Position numbers and translations under genes: made by a program
The notes under the pieces: generated by a model
Seen by the model: the letters and a program-made list of their open reading frames with translations, nothing else
What the model was told of the DNA's origin: nothing
The model's database searches: none
Assembly: GCA_015489595.1 (NCBI GenBank)
Contig: WFZK01000036.1
Span: forward strand, 1-42,826
Direction: 5' to 3'
Origin: Candidatus Dojkabacteria bacterium
Lineage (GTDB): Bacteria > Patescibacteriota > Dojkabacteria > GCA-002793355
DNA length: 42,826 nt
Shown here: positions 33,076 to 41,264 of the stretch, piece by piece
Position numbering within the stretch: position 1 is the stretch's first letter
Layout of the letters: each line of letters starts with the position of its first letter

Positions 33076-33837
33076 ATGAAGCCGGTGCTGATAATACAAT
33101 TAAGGCCCGAACATAAGGGAGCGGAGAGTGAATTTGCTGCTATCTTAAGAACAGCCAGGCTTAATAAGTCAGACGTAGAGCGGTTAAGAGGCGAAGCCGT
33201 TTCTTTCGCGGATTTAAATTTAGCTAAGTATTCGGCAATTATAGTGGGGGGAAGTCCGTTTGATGTTACCACCCCTGAAGATAAAAAGTCTGATACACAG
33301 AAAAGGATTGAAGACGACTTTAGAACTATAGTTTCTCAAATAATTAAGCTAGATTTTCCATTTATAGGAGCATGTTCTGGGAATGGTTTATTGACAATGG
33401 CAGCGGGTGGCAAGATGAGCAGAAAGTACGCTGAGCCTGTAAGTGGAGTAGATATCTTTATAACCGATGAAGGTCGAGAGGATAAACTTTTAGCCGGGTT
33501 GCCTTCCCCTTTTAGAGCGCTGGTAGGGCATAAAGAGGCCTGCGAGATGCCTCCAAAAGAGGCTAAAGTATTGGCATATTCTAATACTTGCCCTACCCAA
33601 ATGATGCGTATTGGAGAAAATGTATATGCCACACAATTTCATCCTGAAGCCGACGCTGCTGAGTTTAAGCTTAGGATAGAAATTTATAAAAATTATGGTT
33701 ACTTTAAGCCAGAAGACGCAGAGTATTTAAAAGCCCAGGTAGAAGGGGAGGATACGAGGTGGGCTCATGAGATTTTGAAGCGGTTTGCAGACTACTATTA
33801 TCGTAAGCAAAAGCTCACCTTGCCTTCTGCGGTATAA
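33076..33837 (+). CDS. Class I glutamine amidotransferase-like protein
   Basis: 253 residues of the GMP-synthase-type GATase fold. Nucleophile elbow FIGACSGNG (Cys100) and TQFHPEAD (His189, Glu191) give a complete catalytic triad. IIVGGSPFDV near 55-64 is the early loop. No synthetase domain is attached, so it may supply ammonia to an unknown partner or act as a peptidase-like relative. C-terminal 50 residues are charged and helical. Glutamate dehydrogenase follows after 29 nt, suggesting a shared role in nitrogen handling. Confidence 0.85.
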   Translation: MKPVLIIQLRPEHKGAESEFAAILRTARLNKSDVERLRGEAVSFADLNLAKYSAIIVGGSPFDVTTPEDKKSDTQKRIEDDFRTIVSQIIKLDFPFIGACSGNGLLTMAAGGKMSRKYAEPVSGVDIFITDEGREDKLLAGLPSPFRALVGHKEACEMPPKEAKVLAYSNTCPTQMMRIGENVYATQFHPEADAAEFKLRIEIYKNYGYFKPEDAEYLKAQVEGEDTRWAHEILKRFADYYYRKQKLTLPSAV

Positions 33838-33866
33838 TAATAAACCTTACCTAAGATAATCAGTCT

Positions 33867-35096
33867 GTGAGTATGCAGAATCCCTATCAGAACGCTGTTA
33901 AACAATTAGAGCATGTTGCGAGGTTGATCGATCTTTCTGATGATAAGCTAGAAAAATTAAGAGTTCCTGATCGTTTTGTAGAGGTTTCATTCGGGATCAG
34001 ACTAGACAGCGGCGAGTATAGAACCTTCATAGGCTACAGAAGCCAGCACAACAATGCTTTAGGGCCATACAAGGGTGGTTTGCGCTTTAGCCCCTTTGTG
34101 ACAGCTGATGAGGTAAAGGCTCTATCTATGTGGATGACTTGGAAGACCGCAGTTGTCAATTTGCCATTTGGTGGTGGTAAGGGCGGTGTAGTAGTTGATA
34201 CCAAGAAGCTTTCTGAGGCTGAACTTGAGCGGCTCTCCCGTGCATTTATTCGCAGCATCGCAGACATTATTGGACCTGATAAGGATGTACCAGCTCCGGA
34301 TATGTATACTAACCCCACAGTAATGGGGTGGATGGTGGATGAATATTCAAAGATTGTAGGAAAACCAACTCCAGCAGTAATAACAGGTAAGAAGATTGAA
34401 GATGGGGGAAGCCAGGGTAGAGTTGAGGCTACAGGGCTTGGAGGCTTTTATATTCTTGAGGCTCTAGTTGAAAAGTTTAAGCTAAGCAAGAACGATATAA
34501 AGATCGCTGTTCAGGGCTTCGGCAACGTTGGATACTATTTTGCTAAGTTTGCCTCAGATGCTGGATTTAAGGTGGTCGCTGTAAGTGACTCTAAGGGTGG
34601 TATCTACAATTCAGCTGGCCTTGATATCGATAAGGTGTACCAGGTTAAGCAAAAGACAGGGAGTGTTGTAAATACAGAGGATACAGACTCTATTACCAAT
34701 GAAGAGATTCTGACTTTAGATGTAGATGTGTTAGCTCCAGCAGCAGTTGAGAATGTGATTACAGAGCAGAACGCTGAAGATATTAAAGCTAAGTACATAA
34801 TCGAGCTTGCGAATGGTCCTACAACCCCAGAGGCTGATAAGATTCTATTCGAAAGAGAGGTGGTAGTTGTACCTGACATTCTTGCAAATGCTGGTGGTGT
34901 GACTGTTTCGTACTTTGAGTGGTATCAGAACCTGCACAATGAAACCTGGTCAAAAGAGGAGGTGTTTGAAAAGCTTAAGCAGAAGATAAAGCCAGCATTT
35001 GAACAGGTGTATAAGAAAGCTTCAGAGCTTAGCTCTGATCTTAGAATGGGAGCCTATGCTTTGGCAGTAGGCAGAGTGGCTGAGAAGATGGAGTAG
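33867..35096 (+). CDS. gdhA: Glu/Leu/Phe/Val dehydrogenase (glutamate dehydrogenase)
   Basis: Reversible oxidative deamination of glutamate (or a branched-chain amino acid) with NAD(P). 409 residues, standard hexameric GDH length. N-terminal domain: GYRSQHNNALGPYKGGLRFS and NLPFGGGKGGVVVD with catalytic Lys, PAPDMYTNP. Rossmann domain: VAVQGFGNVGYYFAKFASDA and VVAVSDSKGG. The GTG at 33867 is favoured because GATAAT (33855-33860) ends 6 nt before it; an ATG two codons on is possible. GDH could give this organism a link between amino acids and energy metabolism. Confidence 0.92.
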   Translation: MSMQNPYQNAVKQLEHVARLIDLSDDKLEKLRVPDRFVEVSFGIRLDSGEYRTFIGYRSQHNNALGPYKGGLRFSPFVTADEVKALSMWMTWKTAVVNLPFGGGKGGVVVDTKKLSEAELERLSRAFIRSIADIIGPDKDVPAPDMYTNPTVMGWMVDEYSKIVGKPTPAVITGKKIEDGGSQGRVEATGLGGFYILEALVEKFKLSKNDIKIAVQGFGNVGYYFAKFASDAGFKVVAVSDSKGGIYNSAGLDIDKVYQVKQKTGSVVNTEDTDSITNEEILTLDVDVLAPAAVENVITEQNAEDIKAKYIIELANGPTTPEADKILFEREVVVVPDILANAGGVTVSYFEWYQNLHNETWSKEEVFEKLKQKIKPAFEQVYKKASELSSDLRMGAYALAVGRVAEKME

Positions 35097-35102
35097 TTGT
35101 GC

Positions 35103-35108
35103 TATAAT
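35103..35108 (+). promoter_or_regulatory. -10 box of tRNA-Ala
   Basis: TATAAT, then nine bases to the mature 5' end of the tRNA, so the precursor has almost no 5' leader. It starts 6 nt after the gdhA stop. Confidence 0.55.
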
Positions 35109-35117
35109 TTAGCCGCA

Positions 35118-35191
35118 GGGCCCGTAGCTCAGCTGGCTAGAGCACACGCATGGCATGCGTGGGGTCGCGGGTTCGAGTCCCGCCGGGTCCA
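35118..35191 (+). tRNA. tRNA-Ala(GGC)
   Basis: Acceptor GGGCCCG pairs with CGGGTCC (one G-U). Anticodon stem CACGC/GCGTG with loop ATGGCAT gives anticodon GGC. T arm GCGGG-TTCGAGT-CCCGC is perfect. Discriminator A at 35191; no CCA is encoded. GGGGCTGTTCCTTTTTT about 25 nt later may be a weak terminator. Confidence 0.95.
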
Positions 35192-35250
35192 GGGGGTAAT
35201 ATGTAACGAATACTAGGGGCTGTTCCTTTTTTCTGGTGGTAGCAGTCTCT

Positions 35251-35808
35251 TCAGCGGTTCTGGTCCTTGGTCTTTCCTATTATACCGGCATCTTGGAGCG
35301 TTTCGTGGGTTGTGAAGGTACTATGCAGTATTACAAATTCTGGGATTAATAAGAGAATGGGACCTGTGATTGGGTTGGCTAATATCCAGGGTCTAGAGGG
35401 TTTAGAAAGTTCGGTTAGTGTGAGGGGTATCAAGGCGAAGGTTAGGAAATTTGTTAGGGCGTTGACGAATAATGCGGAGAGGTAGAATATCTTGTCACTT
35501 CCTCTCATTTCGGCATCTAGGATTCGCTTGGTGCGCCTACCCAAATTAAAGCTCCCTGGCAGGAGAAGAGCCACTGCAATCGTGCTCAATAGAGGGTCTA
35601 ACTGGTGTAAGGGAATCTCCTTATTTATAACCCACAGTAGGCCGGATAAAGCTAAGGGTGGTTCTACAGTCTTGAAGAAGGTTTGGATATCTCTGACCGC
35701 GTTTTTTAGTGTTCGACCAGAAGACTCGAGAGCGTGAGAGAGTGTAGTTTCTAATCTTTCTCTACGGACTCCAGGGAAGTCATATAGTTCGGGCCTTTTT
35801 AAGTACAC
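35251..35808 (-). CDS. Small multi-pass membrane protein, unknown
   Basis: 185 residues starting with GTG. A polar N-terminal 50 residues (helical, with RRERLETTLSHALESSGRTL) is followed by hydrophobic segments PLALSGLLWVI, LLSTIAVALLLPGSF, FYLSALFVNALTNFLTFALIPLT and ITGPILLLIPEFVIL. No family recognised. AGGAA about 11 nt before the GTG is one of the few Shine-Dalgarno-like sequences in the window, and a TATAAA lies further upstream, so this gene probably has a true leader. The 186 nt between it and the ABC gene show nothing else. Confidence 0.55.
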   Translation of the reverse strand: MYLKRPELYDFPGVRRERLETTLSHALESSGRTLKNAVRDIQTFFKTVEPPLALSGLLWVINKEIPLHQLDPLLSTIAVALLLPGSFNLGRRTKRILDAEMRGSDKIFYLSALFVNALTNFLTFALIPLTLTELSKPSRPWILANPITGPILLLIPEFVILHSTFTTHETLQDAGIIGKTKDQNR

Positions 35809-35994
35809 GATAGCGGTTCCTGTAATCTTATTTTATAGGGTATTTTATCAAATTGTTGCATCTAGATCAAGTTCGGGGTAAGGGCACTCATACGTTTCTA
35901 TTATACCTTTCAGCATTGAGCTTGTCGGTGCGGTGAAAAGTTCGGTGTCTATGGCGCAGTAGCACGGCCTGGAGAGGTGTACTATCTATTGCCT

Positions 35995-37770
35995 CTACCT
36001 AAGTTTCCATTTCTTCTTAAGATCTCTTACTTTAGCTATTGTTCCGTCTTTGAATTTTTCATATATTGAATCAAAATAGTGAGCGAATTTAACGTCTTCA
36101 CCGATGTAGATTAGGGTTTTGCCGGTTTTGTTTATAAACTCTATCAGTTTCTTGAAAATATAGTTAGAAGAGGCATCATCTATGTATGTAAAAGGCTGAT
36201 CTAAAACAAATATCGGGCGGTTTCTGTAGATTGCTCTTGCGATTGCAATCCTTTGCCAGTGGCCTGAGGAGATTTCATACCCAGGGTAAAAATATGTGCC
36301 TAAAGGTATCCTGGTTGTGTCTATATTTTCTTGTTTGATCCACTTATCAAGCCCGGTGATTAAGAGGGCAAGTTCGTAGAGTTCTTTGTCAAAGTGTTTT
36401 AATGGGTCGCCTAAAATTATATTGGTTTTCAGCGGTAGATAATATCGACTGAAGTCTTCCGGAACAATTGAGAATAGATTTTTGATTTGAAACCTTTCAT
36501 ACTTTTCAGCCGGAGTGTTGTTTATAAAATATGTGTTGTGAGGGACTGGGAAAAGTGCTGTCAAAATTTTGACAAGGGCTGTTTTACCGCTTCCATCTTC
36601 GCCTAATATAAGGACTTTTTCTCCTGGTTTTACAGTTAAGTTGAAGTTTTTGAAAACGTATCCTGATCGTTCAGAGAATTTGAAGTTGAGGTTTTTGATA
36701 GTAAGAAGAGGAGGGGTTGATGCCTCTTTAATTTTAATATGTCCAGAATGAGCTGCTGCGAAACCTTTCATATCGTATATGTCGTAAAGGTCTTTTACGT
36801 ATCTTAGGCTGTTTACTAGATTTACTCCCGTAGCCATAAAAAGTTGGGATTTGTTATAAAAGTTAGCGATGTAGGTGACATTGGCCCAGATCACACCTAC
36901 TTTTAGATGTTTAATTAACCCTAAGCTTGCTACATAGAATTGCAAAAGCGACAGCAGAATCATATCGTAGAGTTTCCAGAATCCCGTGTTTAGCTCCTTT
37001 TGGGTCATGAATTTAATGTACGCCTTCTTTAAGCGGTTTTCTGTCTGTTGTAGCAGTTTATTTAGATATTGATAAACTGCATTGACTTTGCGCTCCATAA
37101 AGGTCCTTATGTCTGTTAGAACATTTATAAAGTAGCTACGCTTGCGGAGAAGTAAGGCCTTTTTCTCTACGAATTCTCGATATCTTTTATCGTCGATAAA
37201 TTTTGCAACCACGTAGATTACAGGTAAGCCTGTGGCTATAATGATGGCCCAGAGGGGGATCTTTTGAATTGTTAGAAAGGTAATTATTAGAGATACTAAA
37301 GCTCCTATAAGATCAATGGTTTGATACAGTACGTTAGTGGCGTTGTTCCACCAGTACAGTTTGAAAGTTTCGAGCTTGTTATACAGTGAGTTCTTTTCTA
37401 GCTCTTTTAGGTTAAGATCGTGAATTTTAGGAACTAGGTCTTTGTTTATAAAGCTAAAATACACTTTATTTCTTAAGCTATAATCTATGGTTGTCTTTAG
37501 GATGTTTACGATTTCTTTGGCGATAATAAGCGTCAGCCAGCCACCTACAAAGATAAGAGGATAGGGAATAGTTAGATTAAATACTCGGATGAACGTAGGA
37601 CTCGAATAATATTCTACTATAGAGTCTACGGATTTGGCTCTAACAAGGATCTTTAAAGGATAGAACACGTAGGAGATAACTCCTAAGGTTAATACAGCAA
37701 AAAATTCAAGTGGAGCAAATGATGCGTAGTATTTGAGATGAGTAAAATATAGCTTGATTATGCGTTTCAT
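35995..37770 (-). CDS. ABC exporter-type protein with degenerate ATPase motifs
   Basis: 591 residues: a six-helix membrane domain (about 1-310) fused to a nucleotide-binding domain. Walker A is intact (GEDGSGKT, Lys396). Other motifs are altered: Q-loop VPED (Glu438 for Gln), signature SSGHWQR for LSGGQxQR, Walker B FVLDQPF with Gln525 where the catalytic Glu should be, and IGED (Glu558) where the switch His belongs. The protein should still bind ATP but may hydrolyse it poorly, or it may pair with another half-transporter. Substrate unknown. Promoter TTGACA-N18-TACAAT ends 7 nt before the ATG. Confidence 0.85.
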   Translation of the reverse strand: MKRIIKLYFTHLKYYASFAPLEFFAVLTLGVISYVFYPLKILVRAKSVDSIVEYYSSPTFIRVFNLTIPYPLIFVGGWLTLIIAKEIVNILKTTIDYSLRNKVYFSFINKDLVPKIHDLNLKELEKNSLYNKLETFKLYWWNNATNVLYQTIDLIGALVSLIITFLTIQKIPLWAIIIATGLPVIYVVAKFIDDKRYREFVEKKALLLRKRSYFINVLTDIRTFMERKVNAVYQYLNKLLQQTENRLKKAYIKFMTQKELNTGFWKLYDMILLSLLQFYVASLGLIKHLKVGVIWANVTYIANFYNKSQLFMATGVNLVNSLRYVKDLYDIYDMKGFAAAHSGHIKIKEASTPPLLTIKNLNFKFSERSGYVFKNFNLTVKPGEKVLILGEDGSGKTALVKILTALFPVPHNTYFINNTPAEKYERFQIKNLFSIVPEDFSRYYLPLKTNIILGDPLKHFDKELYELALLITGLDKWIKQENIDTTRIPLGTYFYPGYEISSGHWQRIAIARAIYRNRPIFVLDQPFTYIDDASSNYIFKKLIEFINKTGKTLIYIGEDVKFAHYFDSIYEKFKDGTIAKVRDLKKKWKLR

Positions 37771-37777
37771 GTAAATT

Positions 37778-37807
37778 ATTGTAAGGGCCGGTGATAAATC
37801 TTGTCAA
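37778..37807 (-). promoter_or_regulatory. Promoter of the ABC gene, leaderless
   Basis: On the minus strand TTGACA (37807-37802), 18-nt spacer, TACAAT (37783-37778), then seven bases and the ATG at 37770. A near-consensus promoter whose start point falls on the start codon. Confidence 0.7.
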
Positions 37808-37808
37808 A

Positions 37809-37945
37809 GGGAGCTCACGGAAAAATCGAAAAAATCGATTTTCCCGTGAGCTCCCTACATGCCATTACTCTGGTTGTTTTAGACCCGCTTGCTGGTAGGC
37901 AATTTCCGGCTATCATCCTTACGGGGGCCCTTATATTGGGAGGGG
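37809..37945 (+). repeat. Intergenic repeat, hairpin A and diverged core
   Basis: Hairpin A: 37809-37829 with 37835-37855, 20 of 21 positions paired (GGGAGCTCACGG outer arm). Core contains CCCGCTTGCTGGTAGGC and CCTTACGGGGGCCC, close to the copy at 6961. Its first bases overlap the -35 region of the ABC gene. Confidence 0.75.
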
Positions 37946-37996
37946 TTTTGTTTTAGCATACGGTGAATTATTTTTCTCGGTGGGAAGAATCGTTTA

Positions 37997-38046
37997 AGAG
38001 TCAGGAGGCCAAAATCGACTTTTTACAATTTTGGCCCCCTGACTCT
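37997..38046. repeat. Isolated hairpin A-type stem upstream of the 38113 gene
   Basis: AGAGTCAGGAGGCCAAAAT (37997-38015) pairs with ATTTTGGCCCCCTGACTCT (38028-38046) with a single A-C mismatch; the loop contains CGACTTTTTACA. It lies 10 nt before the -35 box of the next promoter. Confidence 0.75.
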
Positions 38047-38055
38047 GTAATATAT

Positions 38056-38085
38056 TTGACAAGCTCGTCTGAATATGCCTATAAT
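38056..38085 (+). promoter_or_regulatory. Consensus sigma-70 promoter
   Basis: TTGACA (38056-38061), 18-nt spacer, TATAAT (38080-38085). Start predicted near 38092, giving a leader of about 20 nt before the ATG at 38113, unlike most genes here. Confidence 0.75.
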
Positions 38086-38112
38086 TGATATATAAGCTTA
38101 ATATGCTGAAAT

Positions 38113-38751
38113 ATGGTCAAAAAATTGTCTATCCATTCAATTGTAAAAGAGATTTTAAGCCGCGATCCGGTGGCCTTAGAGAGCCTAAGGTTAAATATTT
38201 TAAACACCAATGCATATGCTAAAAAGATAAAAGCTAAAGTTGAAAAGCGTCTTAAGAAAAAGGTAAAAGTAAATACAATTACTGTGGCGATTAATAGGTT
38301 TAAATCAAAGGTCGCAGAGCTTAGCAAGAGTTCTAAGACAGAGATAGTTAAGCCTCCTCAGGTGACGAACCTTGAGGTAAACACTCCTATAATCGTAACG
38401 GCTTTTGCCCCTGAGCAGAAGATCCTTGTAGCAGTACTTAATTTGGTATCTGATCCTAAATATAAGGAAAAGATAGTCTATCTCCAGTATACCCAAGAAG
38501 AGCTTGTAATAGCTTATGAGCAAGTAGTTGCTAAGGTGATAAATCGTTGGAATGCTCAGGTACTGTGGGAGAACAAGGCCGCGATAGCGGACATCGAGCT
38601 TGCTAAAGGGGAAGATTTTGATGAGTTTTTAAAGTTTCTTGAGTGTAAAGGGATTAAGCCTTATATTGTTTCTAAAAAATCGGCCTCAAACGCTGGACTT
38701 TTGATTTTGAGCAATGAAGATATGGTCAAGGTAATTACTGCCTTGGCGTGA
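38113..38751 (+). CDS. Hypothetical protein, possible ACT-like domain
   Basis: 212 residues. An N-terminal helical, Lys-rich third (SIHSIVKEILSRDPVALESL, KKIKAKVEKRLKKKVKVNTI) looks like a small DNA-binding or winged-helix unit. The rest has a strand-helix order (TPIIVTAFAPEQKILVAVLNLV, KIVYLQYTQEELVIAYEQ, KGIKPYIVSKKSASNAGLLIL) that vaguely recalls tandem ACT-like folds. No family assigned with confidence. It has the strongest promoter in the window and is followed after 11 nt by the MscS gene, which also has its own -10 box overlapping this stop. Confidence 0.6.
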   Translation: MVKKLSIHSIVKEILSRDPVALESLRLNILNTNAYAKKIKAKVEKRLKKKVKVNTITVAINRFKSKVAELSKSSKTEIVKPPQVTNLEVNTPIIVTAFAPEQKILVAVLNLVSDPKYKEKIVYLQYTQEELVIAYEQVVAKVINRWNAQVLWENKAAIADIELAKGEDFDEFLKFLECKGIKPYIVSKKSASNAGLLILSNEDMVKVITALA

Positions 38752-38757
38752 TATAAT
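38752..38757 (+). promoter_or_regulatory. -10 box of the mscS-type gene, leaderless
   Basis: TATAAT directly after the preceding TGA stop, then ACCCC and the ATG at 38763. Confidence 0.45.
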
Positions 38758-38762
38758 ACCCC

Positions 38763-39293
38763 ATGTCTTCTACTGTATATGGAATTGCAAAAGGGGTTGG
38801 TGTAGTCATTGGAGCTTTTATTGTTAATAAGCTCATAAGAAAGGTTTTAGATAAAGCATTAGCAAAGGGAGTTAAGCGAACTAAAGGGCTTAAAAAAGTT
38901 AAAGCGAGGGTTGAGACAGTATCAAAGGTTGTGGAGGACGCTTTCAGCACGCTGCTGTGGGGAATCGTAGTACTGACACTTTTGTCAATGATAGGAATAG
39001 ACATTACCCCTTTACTTACAGGCGCTGGAATTATCGGCCTTGCTATTGGATTTGGTTCAAAAGAGCTTGTAAAAGATCTTGTTTCTGGCTTTTTTATACT
39101 TTTTGATGGCTATATTAATAAAGGTGACTATGTAGAGTTAGCTGGAGTAAAAGGTAGGGTAGAGAAGATAGGTATTAGAACCACAGTGATTAAGGGTGAG
39201 GAAGGTGTGACCTACATAGTTCCTAACGGTCAGATTACCAAGATAGCTCGCTACGCTAAGCCCCCCTCTGGGGGCGCTATTAAGCAGAAGTAA
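38763..39293 (+). CDS. MscS family mechanosensitive channel, short form
   Basis: 176 residues. Membrane helices GVGVVIGAFIVNKLI and LLWGIVVLTLLSMIGI precede the pore helix GAGIIGLAIGFGSKELVKDL, the conserved MscS TM3, and the beta domain FILFDGYINKGDYVELAGVKGRVEKIGIRTT with VPNGQI. The large C-terminal alpha/beta cage of MscS is missing, ending soon after the beta domain, so this is a minimal channel. It would release solutes during osmotic downshock. Confidence 0.88.
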   Translation: MSSTVYGIAKGVGVVIGAFIVNKLIRKVLDKALAKGVKRTKGLKKVKARVETVSKVVEDAFSTLLWGIVVLTLLSMIGIDITPLLTGAGIIGLAIGFGSKELVKDLVSGFFILFDGYINKGDYVELAGVKGRVEKIGIRTTVIKGEEGVTYIVPNGQITKIARYAKPPSGGAIKQK

Positions 39294-39338
39294 TTTACTT
39301 TTGCGCATTAGAATATCTAAAATAATCCTAAGCTAGTC

Positions 39339-40916
39339 ATGAAACAGGATCTTGAATATCTAAGAAAAATTAGATTAGAAAAAGTTCAGAAACTACGAGA
39401 GCTAGGGATTGACCCCTATCCTCCTGATGCTCATAGGACCCACATGGCTGCTGAGATCAAGAAGCAATTCTCTTCGCTTGAGGGGAAAGTCGTTACAGTA
39501 GTGGGCAGACTTATGGCCTTTAGAGATTTTTCCAAGATAGCTTTTGGTAAGCTAAGAGATGACTCTGGAGATATTCAGATATTTTTAAAGCATGATGTTT
39601 TGAGCCCTACTGATGTGAAAGCTCAGACTTTAGGATGGGAGCATCTTAAGCTTATTGATGTAGGTGATTTCTTAGAGGCTACAGGAGAAGTTATGAAGAC
39701 TAAAACCGGTGAGATTTCAGTGTTGGTCCAGAAATTAAGGATAGTTGGTAAATCTATAAGGCCGCTGCCAGATAAATGGCATGGGATAAAAGATCCCGAG
39801 CTAAGGTTAAGAAGAAGGTATCTTGATATGTTGATGAATCCCGAAATCAGAGAGCGTTTCAAGAGGCGTTCTCTTTTCTGGAGGGCTGTAAGAGATTTCT
39901 TAAATGAGCGAGGATTCTGGGAGATAAATGTCCCGGTTCTAGAGCATGTTCCTGGCGGTGGTGATGCTAGACCGTTCGTAACATACTACAACGCCTTAGA
40001 TCAGCACTTTTATCTCCGTATAGCTCACGAGCTACAGCTGAAAAGACTTTTAGGAGCAGGGTTTGAAAAGGTGTACGACATAGGTCCTAGATTTAGAAAT
40101 GAAGGTTTTAGTCCTGAGCATCTTCCAGAACATGTGGCTGTGGAGTGGTATTGGGCCTACGCTGATCATAATCAAGGGATGGAGATGTTAAAAGAGATGT
40201 TCAGGTATATAGTTGAAAGCGTATACAAAAAAACAAAATTTAAAATCAGAGGTTTCACGGTTGATTTTGCGGATGAGTGGGAGATGATAGATTTTGCTAG
40301 CATCATAAAGGAGCGTTTTGACATAGATGTTTTTGAAACCCCGGTTGAGAAAATGGTAGAGGTTCTAAAAGCAAACGGTGTTGAGCTTGAAAACCCTAAC
40401 CGCAATAGAGCTGTTGATTCTTTATGGAAGTTAATAAGGAAAAAGATTGCAGGCCCGGCCTTTTTGGTTGGAGTACCCAAGTTTTTGTCCCCCCTTGCGA
40501 AGGCTGATCCTGCTGACAAGAGGGTAGTTCTTAGATTCCAGCCTATTATCGCTGGAAGCGAGCTTGCTAATGCTTGGGCTGAGCTTAATGATCCTGTCGA
40601 TCAGCTAGAGAGGTTTGTAGAACAGGCTAAATTGCGGGCAGCTGGCGATGAAGAGGCTCAGTTTTTGGACATAGATTTTGTTGAAATGCTTGAGTGGGGT
40701 ATGCCTCCTGCAGTTGGGTTTGGTTTCACAGAGAGGGTGTTCTGGTTTTTGGAGGATATCCCAGCAAGAGAAGGGGTGCCATTCCCACCGCTTAGGTTTG
40801 AGCTTGATCCTATGACGAAGAAGATTTACAGGGATATCTTGCCCTACATTGCAGCCGCTCGGGACTTTGGGACAGGTAATAAGGCCGAGCCCAAGAAAGG
40901 GAAGAAAGCTGAGTAG
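39339..40916 (+). CDS. lysS: Lysyl-tRNA synthetase, class II
   Basis: Charges tRNA-Lys. 525 residues. OB-fold anticodon domain (VTVVGRLMAFRDFSKIAFGKL), motif 1 region FWEINVPVLEHVPGGGDARPF, DQHFYLRIAHELQLKRLL, motif 2 GPRFRNEGFSPEHLPEH, and motif 3 VGFGFTERVFWFLEDIPAREG. Motif 2 has HLPEH where E. coli LysRS has HNPEF, and about 40 residues with a Lys/Glu-rich end (GNKAEPKKGKKAE) follow motif 3, where most LysRS stop soon after FP. TAAAAT lies about 18 nt before the ATG. Confidence 0.9.
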   Translation: MKQDLEYLRKIRLEKVQKLRELGIDPYPPDAHRTHMAAEIKKQFSSLEGKVVTVVGRLMAFRDFSKIAFGKLRDDSGDIQIFLKHDVLSPTDVKAQTLGWEHLKLIDVGDFLEATGEVMKTKTGEISVLVQKLRIVGKSIRPLPDKWHGIKDPELRLRRRYLDMLMNPEIRERFKRRSLFWRAVRDFLNERGFWEINVPVLEHVPGGGDARPFVTYYNALDQHFYLRIAHELQLKRLLGAGFEKVYDIGPRFRNEGFSPEHLPEHVAVEWYWAYADHNQGMEMLKEMFRYIVESVYKKTKFKIRGFTVDFADEWEMIDFASIIKERFDIDVFETPVEKMVEVLKANGVELENPNRNRAVDSLWKLIRKKIAGPAFLVGVPKFLSPLAKADPADKRVVLRFQPIIAGSELANAWAELNDPVDQLERFVEQAKLRAAGDEEAQFLDIDFVEMLEWGMPPAVGFGFTERVFWFLEDIPAREGVPFPPLRFELDPMTKKIYRDILPYIAAARDFGTGNKAEPKKGKKAE

Positions 40917-40920
40917 AGTT

Positions 40921-40970
40921 AAGGGCGTGGGGCGAAAATCGATTTTTTCCGATTTTTGGCTCAGCCCCTT
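40921..40970 (+). repeat. Hairpin A-type stem after lysS
   Basis: AAGGGCGTGGGGCGAAAATC and GATTTTTGGCTCAGCCCCTT form an imperfect stem starting 4 nt after the lysS stop. Likely terminator. 40971-41110 shows no gene or clear structure. Confidence 0.6.
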
Positions 40971-41115
40971 AGAGGGGATAGGGTAACGTCTGAAGGTGTT
41001 GAGGTTGTTTTGAATTTTGGTGAATATGTTTTGCTTTAATTGTTTATTTTCACTTGGGGGCGGTGAGAATGCGTACGTGTTTAAGCTTCAGCGCTGTTAA
41101 TAATTTTTGTTTTTG

Positions 41116-41157
41116 GGCGGGGGCCGGATTTGTTAACTAACAAATCCGGCCCCCGCC
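41116..41157. repeat. 20-bp GC-rich palindrome directly beside tRNA-Pro
   Basis: GGCGGGGGCCGGATTTGTTA (41116-41135) and its exact complement (41138-41157) with a two-base loop. It begins one base after the tRNA discriminator on the minus strand. A-rich, not T-rich, sequence follows on that strand, so it is not a normal intrinsic terminator; it may protect or define the tRNA 3' end. Confidence 0.7.
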
Positions 41158-41231
41158 TCGGGGTGGCGGGACTCGAACCCGCGACCTCACGCACCCGAAG
41201 CGTGCGCACTAGCCAACTGTGCTACACCCCG
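41158..41231 (-). tRNA. tRNA-Pro(CGG)
   Basis: Acceptor CGGGGTG pairs perfectly with CACCCCG. Anticodon stem CACGC/GCGTG with loop TTCGGGT gives anticodon CGG. T arm GCGGG-TTCGAGT-CCCGC. Discriminator A; no CCA encoded. A TAAAAT lies about 10 nt upstream on the minus strand as a -10 box. Confidence 0.95.
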
Positions 41232-41264
41232 TGTTATGTATTTTAGCATGAGGGGGGGGTGATG

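Noticed and set aside
39339-40916. LysRS as a novel variant because of HLPEH in motif 2 and a C-terminal Lys/Glu tail
   Set aside because: All catalytic motifs are in place and such variation is within what lineage divergence can give; noted in the annotation only.
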